From contig JAACJM010000198.1 in the NCBI GenBank assembly GCA_013368315.1, forward strand, positions 91,737 to 155,736: DNA of 64,000 nucleotides, in the 5' to 3' direction. This DNA comes from Tetrapyrgos nigripes (lineage: Eukaryota > Basidiomycota > Agaricomycetes > Agaricales > Campanellaceae). Below are positions 49,012 through 58,440 of the stretch, in pieces (positions within the stretch are counted from its first letter, which is position 1; the number at the start of each line of letters is the position of its first letter). The notes under the pieces are model-generated. The model searched no databases. It was not told the origin of the DNA and saw only the letters and a program-made list of their open reading frames with translations. The translations under genes and the position numbers were made by a program.

Positions 49012-49833
49012 CTAACCAACCGTAATACCCAGCTCTTTGACAAACTTCTCAACCAACGGACGACTGAGGGATTTCGTCATAATATCAGCAATATTGTCAG
49101 TAGATGGAATATACCGAAATTCCAACTCCCCCTCACGAACTGCATCTCTAATCCATGCCCATGCTGTATCGAAATGCTTGGTTCGGCCATGCTTGGTAGT
49201 AGCTTCGGTAAGCGAGATTGAGCTGGTATTGTCGACATTGATAATGAAAGGATAATCTCGTCTCATCTCCACTCCATTTAACCACTTCCACATCCACTCA
49301 GCCTGTTTCCCTGCATGAACCATTGAAAGATACTCCGCTTCGGTAGTCGATAGGGCAACTACCCTCTGCTTTGACAATGACCACGATACAGCACCTCCCG
49401 CAACCATGAATACATATCCCATAGTTGATTTCCGAGTCGCTAATCCGTTTTCCTCTTTGATGTCCGAGTGCGAAGCATCTGCGAAACCAATAGGTTTTAT
49501 CCCATCTGGTATGCTGAGGTTATCCCGATGACGGTAAGTTATCTGGTAACTGGCGGTAGTCTTCAGATATGCGAGGAGGTGTAGAGCTGATGCCCAATGG
49601 ATGGGTCTAGGATCACTGGAGTATCTCTGCAGCAATGAGACAGAGAATGCGATGTCTGGACGTGTTCCTTGACAAACGTGATTCAAGGCACCAACTAAAC
49701 TGTAATAGTTCTTGTCCATCATGAAGAGTTTATCGTCCGTCGGGATAGGTTGAGGTTGACTATCAATGAAATCGACTCCTGGAGATAAAGGGGTGTATTT
49801 CGGAGCACAGTCCATCATCCTGAATCGTTCCAA
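49012..49833 (-). pseudogene. copia RNase H and pol C-terminus
   Basis: A 273-codon open stretch with KNYYSLVGALNHVCQGTRPD, FADASHSDIKEENG, SWSLSKQRVVALSTTEAEYL and ADIMTKSLSRPLVEKFV. It is open by itself but follows the broken upstream part of pol, so no complete polyprotein is made. Confidence 0.85.
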
Positions 49834-50743
49834 CGTTTTTTTTGATCAGTGGGCGTTGATGGAGAGAGATGTTCTTGGAATCTTTGTAGAGACGCACAGT
49901 CATGCCCAACACTACATCAGGTTCACCATAATCCCTAAACTCGAACTGCTTCAGCAATCTCCTTTTGCGTCCTTTTCCCATCCTCAGCCGTGGTTGAAAC
50001 TCCAGTCACATCGTCGGTGTAGGTTACCGTGATTGTGCTACCGAGAGGTGTACATCGGTACCTGACACATGGATCAGCAGGGTTCGATTTGAAACCCATT
50101 TCGCGATATCGTTTGTCAAGGAGCTTGAACCAATTGTTCCCAGCGTCCATCGAGCCGTAAATGTTGATGTTCATGAGTAAGACGGTCTCGTTTCCATCAC
50201 GAAGGGAATACCGATCCTTGAATCCATCAGGAAGCGTTAAGTAATTCACTCCTTGTGGCTTCGCATTAAGATACGCGCCAGTGAAATCTCCTGACACACA
50301 AATCTAACCCCTCGTATGCTGCAATCGCGATCGCGAACCGTTCCGACTCGTACCTCGCAACAATCGCCCACGTATCATCATAATGGACACCCTTGACTTG
50401 GTCATACCCTCGAACAACTAGCCTCGCCCTTCGTTCAGTAATTTTCCCATTCCCATCTAACTGGAGAGCGTATACCCATCGAGTAGTGATAACCTTCGCA
50501 TCTTTTAGGTCTAGGAACAGGAGTGAATGCCTTTCGGGAATCTAATTTCATCAACTCTTTCTCCATAGGCTTCATCCATAAGTCAGGTCTCTTCATCGCT
50601 TCCGCATATGAGTTCGGAACCCATGTATTCTCGGGTTCGATAACCGGTTCCAAATTGGCTGTGAAAAGCAGTGGGGTTGTCTTCCTCGTCGAACTCTGGG
50701 AGTAATTCGATGGTATTGTCGTTGTCCTTTGCCCATTCTTCAC
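49833..50743 (-). pseudogene. copia reverse transcriptase region
   Basis: Contains YAEAMKRPDLWMKPMEKELM, then MSGDFTGAYLNAKPQGVNYL, GSMDAGNNWFKLLDKRYREM, and a YTDDV motif in the place of the usual YVDD. Split over at least three frames, with joins near 50520, 50300 and 49940. Confidence 0.82.
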
Positions 50744-50977
50744 CTCTGTCCTGAGCTTTCACTTTCCTGCTCCTCATATTCTTTGGATTGGAATGAAATC
50801 TTGGGTCAGATTGCGACTGCGAGTAGACGATCTAGTAGGGACGGTCCCCCCATATTTCAGCTTGTGTACGACGGTTACGTTTTTGTTGTGGGGAATTAGG
50901 AATCGACTGTTCAGAGTCTGTAGCAGGAGTTGGCGTTAGCGGCGTTAATGGGGTTAACGACGTCGGGTTAGGAGTCT

Positions 50978-51932
50978 TCAGGTCGGAATTGATCGGCGTT
51001 TTGAGTCACGATTGGGGAATCGGGTTTTGGGGTTGGTTCTAAGAATAGTACATCCTCGTTCTCCCCCTCCAACGCTGAAAACCCAATGACCGTCCGACTT
51101 CTCGAAAACCACATCACTAGTGCGGTATAACTCTTCGTTCTCCCATCTCTTCACCACATATACCTTCCTCCCGTCATACCCAACCATCTGGCATTTTAAA
51201 ACCCCTTGGATCCAGCTTTCCTCTCCCAGATTTTGCAGGTATATGCGCAAAACCGACACTACCAAATGGTACAAGATGCGACACACGTTCTGCCTTTGGC
51301 CGGTCCATCTCTCCTCAGGTACGATCTGTCTCGTGTTTGGCATGATGTTCTTGACGTATATATACGTAGCCATCGCCTGCGCCCACCAACGAGCAGATAA
51401 ATTCGCGTCAAACAACATCGCTCGGGTCCCGTTCAGCATGGCGCCAATTCCTCGCTCAGCTTTTCCATTCGATTGGTGACGTGTAAGGAGCAGTGAATTC
51501 ATGGATTATACCATAGCTTGAAGTCCAAACCTGAAAGGCTTGGGATCTCCATTCGGGTGCGTTGTCAGTCTGGATACTCTTCAATGGCTTTCCAGTCTGA
51601 GTCTCTGCTGTAGCCCGTCGTACTTCAAGCTTCTCGATCAATGTGGCTGCCGTCCGGTCCTTCAAGAAGTCAACCATGTCTCTAGACGTCCCCGCATCCG
51701 TACCGAACAGCGCATATAAATGACCTCCGACTGACACAACTTGCGCAGGTCCCCAAATATCCAGATACCACCGAAAGTTCACCTCAGTGATTGTCTCGGT
51801 ACTGTCAGGATGGGCTTGTTTGTCCGTATGCGCCTTCCTGCAGTCCTCACACGTCCCCATCACTTTCCGCGTCCCTTTGACTTTTGGGATCCCGTCTACG
51901 AGGTCATATGCCATCTCGATCCGCTCTGGCAT
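50978..51932 (-). pseudogene. copia integrase region
   Basis: Contains GTCEDCRKAHTDKQAHP (end of the zinc-binding domain), YLDIWGPAQVVSVGGHLYAL, the catalytic IQTDNAPEW, and SNGKAERGIGAMLNGTRAML. One frame break lies near 51480-51500, between SPIEWKS and the next frame. Confidence 0.85.
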
Positions 51933-52429
51933 TATATGCCCACTCGCTCGATGCAGGTATCGAATATCTGCAGGTAGCTGCGCAGCTAGGGCGGTGTTTT
52001 GGTTTTATCAACTTTGCATCCATGACATAAATGCCACCGTCCAATACTGCTTCAAACGTCTCTTTCCCATTTGGTTGCTTGAATACCATCCGTCCCTTTC
52101 CCAACGCCTGCTGTCCAGCCTAATCGATCCAGGGTGCCAGTCGACATCAAGTTATTAGAGACATTGGGAGCATGGAACGCGTCACGAAACAAAAGGTGAT
52201 AGGTTACTCCTCCATACATCACCTCAACCTTCACATCACCTCTTCCTACGATATCGAACTCGGCGTTTTCATGGGACGACCCTCCTTTATCAGCGTGGAG
52301 CGAATAGGTAATGAAGCTCGACTTCTGTCGGAAAAAAATGGTGCGTTGCGCCAGAGTCGGCTATAATGCGGATCGGGTCGTGAGGCAATGGAAATCGTGG
52401 TGGTACGTTGGACAGTGGTACTCAATGCC

Positions 52430-53517
52430 AAGATGGTCGGCGAGTCATCACAGGTAGAGGCGGTTGTATTGTTTGCAGATGGAACAGGTACGTCCTTCTT
52501 TCCCTTCCACCATGCGGATATTGACCTTGCTTTCCACCACCTTCCCTAAAGCAGTTCTCGATTGTGTGGCCACGGCGTTTACACTTGGGATTCGAACAGA
52601 GGAGGTCAGGATTCGCGGGCCCACTTCCCTTTCTCGATGTTTTGCAACGCATTCACTTTCTCCGTCAATTCCAGCACCTGAGCCTGCAATGCCTTCGTCT
52701 TGTCTAACCCTTGAATACTGCCACCTCCGGCCACTTCCTCCCATCAATCGCATGTGTTCCTGTAGTCTCCCTGCAGCAACGTTAAACGTAACCGACTTGT
52801 CCGTCAACAAGGAACCAACAACTGGGATCCATTCGGTAGTGCGAGGGAATGAGTCAAGGAACATCGTCAAAAATTGGACTTCGTCTATCTTGGCTCCAAC
52901 GTCGGTGGCCTGCTTTCGCAAAGTTTCGGAATTTCACAACATATCCGTTCTCCCCTGTAACGTCACCACTCTCATATCGACAGGTCCGTAATGCCTCCTC
53001 TCTTCTCTGGCGAGCCAAATGACTGACCAAGGTGTATTCATCAGCTAGGAATTTCCACAACTCGTTCGACTTCTTTCCTCCAGAATAACCTAGGGAGTCC
53101 GGGTTCTTGACATTATCCCAGATAGTTAGGTACGCAACAGATTCACGTATCTCGTATTCGAGGTAATTGGGTTTTCGACTGCTGACTGGTGTGGGTTGTA
53201 GTTTGTCTTCTGGGACTGTCAAGTCCTTCGGTTCGGTAACCTGCCCTTCCCAATACAAATGAAGGCCCTTCAACTTCCCTCGCATCTCCATAGACTCCTT
53301 CCAGGACACGTAGTTCTCTCCGTTGAACTTGGCGTCATCCGGCAAACTCTTGGATGGTCGTGAAGTTGCTCGGATTTCCAATGGGGTTTTGGGTGCCAGA
53401 GTTAGACATAGTTTCGGGATCGACGGTGCAGAAGGATGTTGTAAAAATAGAGATGACGAATAGGGCGTCTAGTTCTTCAGGGTCAAGATGTAGGAATAGG
53501 TCTTCTGCCGTTGACAT
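52430..53517 (-). pseudogene. copia gag region
   Basis: Frames in order: MSTAEDLFLHLDPEELDALF; then KFNGENYVSWKESMEMRGKL and ELWKFLADEYTLVSHLARQR; then KIDEVQFLTMFLDSFPRTTE and AAGRLQEHMRLMGG; then a zinc knuckle LLCSNPKCKRRGHTIENCF. The pieces lie in at least three frames with joins near 53340, 52915 and 52720. Confidence 0.8.
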
Positions 53518-53592
53518 GCAACAGTATAGTCAATGAGTTGTTTCTTCTTAATAAAATTGTGTGAGCACAGCTTATAGCGCGGGCCCATAACC

Positions 53593-53969
53593 TGTAAGAT
53601 AGCGAGTACGTATTAGTACGAGCGTACCCAGGAGTTCACACGAAGATGGTGAAACGACTTGGATTACTACAGTACCTGTAAGATAGCGAGTACGTATTAG
53701 TACGAGCGTACTGTAGTAAATACGAATATAATCAGTTAAGTATTGATATGAGAATTGAAAGTCAGATACACACCCCAGGAGTTCACACGAAGATGGTGAA
53801 ACGACTGGGGTGTCAGATACGAGAATTGTAGGTATATATAAGCCGGGTGTTGAACCCGGGTCAGGGTACCTTGGAGTTTAGAGGATCAAAGGAAAAGAAA
53901 TTAGGAAAAAGAAAGGCGGATACGCCACAATAGGAAATAGCCCCTAACTAGGGACTCTCATTCTCGACA
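53593..53969 (-). repeat. 5' LTR of the copia element
   Basis: It is 377 bp; differences from the other LTR are a TA-repeat length change in the GTATATATAAGCC stretch and a one-base change in an A/G run. A TATATAAGCC box lies in it. Confidence 0.9.
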
Positions 53970-54289
53970 ACAATCCTGTAAGACTGCTGTAAATCAGGAT
54001 GGATTACAGCAACATTTCAGTGTGACATAGTGTCACAGTAATACATTCTGTAATACTGCTGAGAAATACAGAGGTATTTCAGAGTGACACTGGAAGAAAT
54101 TCCTGTAATTACCCTGCCATACAGTGGTATTACAGCAGCCTTATGACAAGTCCAGGAATTTCTTCCAGTGTCACTCTGAAATACCTCTGTATTTCTCAGC
54201 AGTATTACAGAATGTATTACTGTGACACTATGTCACACTGAAATGTTGCTGTAATCCCCCCTGCTTTACAGCAGTCTTACAGGATTGTT
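53969..54289. repeat. 321-bp near-perfect palindrome (137-bp arms)
   Basis: The left arm 53969-54105 and right arm 54153-54289 are reverse complements with about three mismatches, around a 47-bp loop. Both ends read AACAATCCTGTAAG. The arms are full of CTGTAAT/ATTACAG words. The left end coincides within one base with the end of the copia LTR. The loop, with the end of the left arm, is repeated in inverted orientation at 54351-54399. Confidence 0.9.
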
Positions 54290-54350
54290 CTGAAAAATAT
54301 ATGTGTTTGTAATACTCCTGTAATGTAAGGTTACTTATTGAATGAATTGT

Positions 54351-54399
54351 AGTAAGGCTGCTGTAATACCCCTGTATGGCAGTGTATTTACAGGAATTT
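54351..54399. repeat. third, inverted copy of the palindrome centre
   Basis: The reverse complement of this stretch matches the end of the left arm plus loop of the palindrome (about 45 of 49 bases). With the flanking CACTGGAAG (54088) and CTAGTG (about 54412) it forms candidate inverted ends starting CACTRGAAG. These resemble a MITE with CACTA-like termini. Confidence 0.6.
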
Positions 54400-54757
54400 G
54401 CTTCTAGTGTGGCAAGACTTCAATGGCAAGACGTCATGATCTCGATGGAGCAAGAAGATCAATATTTGGAGCAGCAGGGAGTAATTTCAGACATTCAAGG
54501 AGAGGGCAGCCGCACACTGTCCTGGATATGGTATGGTTCAACTCCTTCAAAAGATGATCCAGCATTTATGACTGGTAAGTCCTCGTATATTGTTTTTGAT
54601 GATCATTTTCATTTGCGTTGCCATTCAGTAATTTGTATTGAGTGGCTGAAAGCTTGTGCATGAATGCTGCGCTGGAAGGAAGAGGTGATGCTTTTGGCCA
54701 AAGAGCTACAATGTATGTCTGCTTACATGGTCTGGAAATCTGAGTGGTGGAAGGACC
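54400..54757 (+). pseudogene. KDZ-like transposase C-terminal remnant
   Basis: Frames at 54376-54663 and 54664-54757 read VARLQWQDVMISMEQEDQYL, RTLSWIWYGS, then IEWLKACA and LRWKEEVMLLAKELQCMS, KSEWWKDHRA. A WIW-x, EWLKxxA, RWxEEVxLLxxEM, WWxxRA ending is, to my knowledge, typical of large basidiomycete KDZ transposon proteins. It is cut by the left end of the hAT element at 54758. Confidence 0.5.
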
Positions 54758-55111
54758 ATAGGGCTCAGCACGGGTACACCCGTGGATTACCCATAGCCAG
54801 ACCCACGGGTAAGACCAATCTCACAACTCAAATCTGTATCCGTTGGGTAATTGACTCCGGGTAACCCGTATCTGGGGTATCCGACCCGCAGGTTTTACGG
54901 TACCTGCCTGTACCTGCAGTTCCAGGTATCCACCATCCGCGGTTGCTCAACGGATGCGGATTACCTGCAGGTAATTCACATCTTCTTAGCAATATTCCTC
55001 ACAGCATTATTCAATGTATTCATAATACTATATTTCAACTCGATAATTAACTATACTAACGAAGTAGAGTCAACTGTTGGTCCGAGAAACTACATGGAAG
55101 GTTGATGATCG

Positions 55112-55438
55112 TTGAACGAGCATATCAAAAAAACGCTCGACGCACACGTCGTCCTTCCCTCTCACGTCGAAGAACATTTCCCTAGATCTACACCAGCACC
55201 AGATGTTTTGTCTCCACTTCTTTCATGTTCAGCTCCATCTTCCGTATCAATACCCTCCTCACTCAGTACACCCATAACGAATGCTCTAACAGAAGAGAAG
55301 AAGAAACTCATTCCACTACTCGCAGGGTCCTCCACTGTCCTCCTCGCCGTGAGACACACGTGCGAGGCCTCAAGCTTCAAGCCCAGCGCAAGTACCAGCA
55401 CGGAATATGAACCCAATGAAACCCATAGTCCAAAATGA
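55112..55438 (+). other. unexplained open frame inside the hAT element
   Basis: A 108-codon frame, MNEHIKKTLDAHVVLPSHVE followed by a Ser/Pro-rich part and EEKKKLIPLLAGSSTVLLAV. It matches no transposase part and may be another captured piece. No family recognised. Confidence 0.25.
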
Positions 55439-55899
55439 ACGGTACGTACTTTTGATGATTACCCGTGGAATGTTCCGCAATCTAAATATTAGATAAGTTT
55501 TAGATGTATTTGCAGGAGATATATTGATGTGGCTTGGATGTGGCGCATGGTGGATAGTGCTTGACGCCCCCATCGCGTCCCTTTCCCCCAGACATGCCAA
55601 TTCGGGGTGAACAGTAGCTGTTGACCGTCTTGGACATAGGCAGAAAATTTTACCCAATGGTCTATGTCGCCTGTACTCACCGTCTATCTGCCTGCATGCA
55701 GCCTCTCGATTAAGCGATTCCGCACATAGGACTGGGTCGATCTATGTACGGCTGGCCTCTACGAATAGTATTCTCAAATAGCGAGTGACCGTTAGTTAGC
55801 GTGAGCGTTTGCATAACTAGAACCACACCAAAAACCCAAAAGAAAAAAAAAGAAAAGAAAAAAAAACAAGCGAAAACGAAACGAAACGAAACGAAAACA

Positions 55900-57440
55900 C
55901 TCACTCCTCGCCCTTTCTCCTCCTCTCCCCAGCTTCATCTCTCTGTCTCTGTTCAATGACCACCTTTTCCTTGGTCGCTTCGGAAAATTCTTCTTTGAGG
56001 AGTCTGTTTGGGTGGGGGCGGGTGAGTTCGATTAATCAAACAAAGAAAGAAAGCAAACGACGACAAAAACTCAAAACTCACCTACTAGTAACCCCTCCCA
56101 CAACTTCCTACACTCATACTTTTCCTGTCTATCCAACGGTCTCACCTGTTTTGGTACAGGGAACAATGTTGATAGGTCTATAAGCATATTCCACTCTTCT
56201 TCGCCTTTAGCTTTGTCTTTGTCTTTACCCGTACCCATCGTACCCTTTGTGCCTCCTTTAGAGTCTTTAGAGTCTTGAGTCGTACCAGGGAGCGACAAAT
56301 CTCCTTTACTCTCCGCAATATTCGATTTCGGATGTTTGGAAGGATTGGGAAGAGCAGTGTGTGAAGGGTTCGGTGAGGATGGGCTGTGTATGCGTGTTGG
56401 TTATGCTGGGTTGTGTTTGTGGATTGTTACCTGCATAGAGAGAGAGACGGCGTAGAAGTAAGGAGTAAGAGTAAGGATAGGCATATTAGGTATAGGATTA
56501 GAACCCATTCGGGTGGAACCCACTCACCCGAATAAGTAAACGACCCACTTCCAACCCTCTTCCACCTAATCTCTCCTCTCCAACTTCCTTCTAAAACAGC
56601 TACAACATGAGACGGGGGCACGTGTTTGACTTTGGTCCATTGTTCCCAGTTTTCATCAGCGTCATCAACGTCGTCGTCGTCGTCCTCAGACAACGAAGAG
56701 GAAGAATCGGTGTCAGCGTCGGCAGAGGAAGAGTCTTTGGAAGCACGGGGAGAAGAGCCAGAACCAGGAACAGTGTGAATGACACCTTCGATTCTAAAAT
56801 TGGCTTTGCCTAGCCAGGACTGGGAGTAGGAGTAATAGAGTAGGAGATTAGGTAGGCATTTTTTCGTCGAAAAAACATACTCACTTCCTCCTTATACTCC
56901 ACCACTGCTCTGAAACCTCCTGGCCCTGATCCTCCTTTGACGTTGTTGGTGGTACAACTAACGATCAAACTCTGTCTTTGCTTTTTCGAAGAAGACAAAA
57001 AGCTACCAGCAAAGCTCTTTGTCGATTTGACGCTCTTCAAGCTCACTGCATCCGAGTTGAGGGCAGGGACGCTGACACTGGAAGTACTGGAGTAGATTTG
57101 GGCAATGAGTGGGTCTTCGTTATTGTGGATTAAAGGAAGGACGTCCCAATGTGCATGAAAGTGTTCACCTAGGAACAGAGTTGTATGGTTTGCAGACTTT
57201 GCCTCGCTGTAAACAAAGCGATCAGTAGATGAAAGAAGGAAAGAAAGAAGATAAAACGCATGATAAGCTTTAGATCTTTACACATCGCAAACTGAATAAC
57301 AGCCAGCATGCAGTCAAAGGGGTCATTGTAGTAGTTGATGCTGAAGAAGTTAGTACATCACCACAAAGAAAAAGAAGAAGGAAACACACGCAGCAAAATA
57401 ATCGGGTCTATCCAAATAGTTTGAAAACTCGAGATTTCAA
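55900..57440 (-). pseudogene. fragment of an oxysterol-binding-protein (ORP/Osh) gene inside the hAT element
   Basis: Read on the minus strand with introns: FSNYLDRPDYFAA, INYYNDPFDCMLAVIQFAM, then TTLFLGEHFHAHWDVLPLIH, SLKSVKSTKSFAGSF, GGFRAVVEYKEE, an acidic stretch (LSEDDDDDVDDADENWEQWT), VVAVLEGSWRGEIRW, LIDLSTLFPVPKQVRPLDRQ, ECRKLWEGLL, and a closing LLKEEFSEATKEKVVIEQRQ ending at 55900. The G-x-W-x-G-x-I, then VRPLD-x-Q-x-YE-x-RKLW, then ATKEK-x-x-IEQRQ order is that of the C-terminal half of ORP lipid-transfer domains. No N-terminal half or start codon is seen. Splice sites look intact, so capture may be recent. Confidence 0.65.
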
Positions 57441-58440
57441 GGAGAGAGGCGGGTAGAGACAGCCGCATTGAAGCAATGTCTTTTTACGCCCAAACACTTT
57501 TTGACACCATACTCCTTTCTAGTGCCCCGCCATTGTGGTTAATTCACCTGGTAACTTAACGGTGACCATTAGGCTCACCCTTCTATCCCGAGCTCTTGCA
57601 TTTCGATGTTTCTAGTGTGGTGTCAACTGTATTTATGGGTACAACCACGTAATGAGGAATGAGAGAGAGGGAAAGACGATGCGTCACTAGTATATGCATT
57701 TGTTTACCTACAGCCTTAATCCAAGGCCATAGGTAAACACTCAACAGCGTTACTATGAGTTCTCTTCAGACTTTCAAGCAGCACGAAGGCGGTGACCATT
57801 GGCACCACTGAACGCCTCTGTCGCAGTACCTGAATATGTTTCGGTATCCTGCAAATGAATTTGCTTTGTTTTGGCACTGCTAAACAAATATGTTTGGTTT
57901 TGCACTGCATTGTCAACGTCTGTATCGTTCAGATGGAAGCTTGGTGCGCTTTTTCCCTTTTTTGATTCTCATTCTTCGTACAAGCAACACATGGGCCTAA
58001 AGTACGCGGCCACAACCCTGGGCAGCGGAAAGTGGGCCAGCGCATTGCATACTTTTTTCCTTTACTCATCTCCGCCTTCTGAATACTGACGATGATTTCG
58101 GGAATTGTAGGGTATCTAAATCTTTTATTCGACATATCTAGAATAAGGGACAAGGAACTGGATGCAAGCTAGATGCATTGCCTTGCAGTAATTTGGTCAC
58201 CCGTAGTCCATGGTTGGACAAAGCGCAAGACCATATTTGGTCACAGCAGTGTTTTGTGCGTCTTCATTGTTCTAGTCACGACTTGTTCATTTATAAAACC
58301 TCTTTCCTCTAGCATCTACAACCCTATACCAACCTCCCTCTCTTCCACCACTATGTCCACTGGCACAAAACGAAAAACACGCCTCAAGTACTGATGAATC
58401 TTCTCAAAAGAATAAAAAGAAGACGAAGAGCCGCTCTGAT
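57441..58440. other. hAT internal region without a recognised gene
   Basis: Between the OSBP fragment and the transposase; no motif recognised. A plausible transposase start lies near 58350 (MSTGTKRKTRLKY at 58353). Confidence 0.35.

Larger units (their letters stand above)
48610..53969 (-). mobile_element. copia-type LTR retrotransposon with two LTRs
   Basis: The element is 5.36 kb, reads on the minus strand, and is bounded by LTRs of 379 and 377 bp that begin TGTAAGATAGCG and end TCTCGACA on the plus strand. Next to the 5' LTR (right side) is GGTTATGGGCCCGC, a candidate primer-binding site; next to the 3' LTR (left side) is a purine tract CAGGGGAG. Domain order gag, integrase, reverse transcriptase, RNase H is that of copia. 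The LTRs differ by only about three short indels, so insertion is recent. No 5-bp target duplication is seen (GTACT on the left, ACAAT on the right). Gag-pol is interrupted by many single-base frame changes. Confidence 0.92.

Noticed and set aside
54758..55000. GGTACC/ACGGGT-rich stretch considered as a separate satellite
   Set aside because: It matches the subterminal region at the other end of the hAT element, so it is explained by the transposon.
55861..55895. CGAAA tandem tract beside the OSBP fragment
   Set aside because: A short simple repeat of about four to five units, too small to report as a separate feature of interest.
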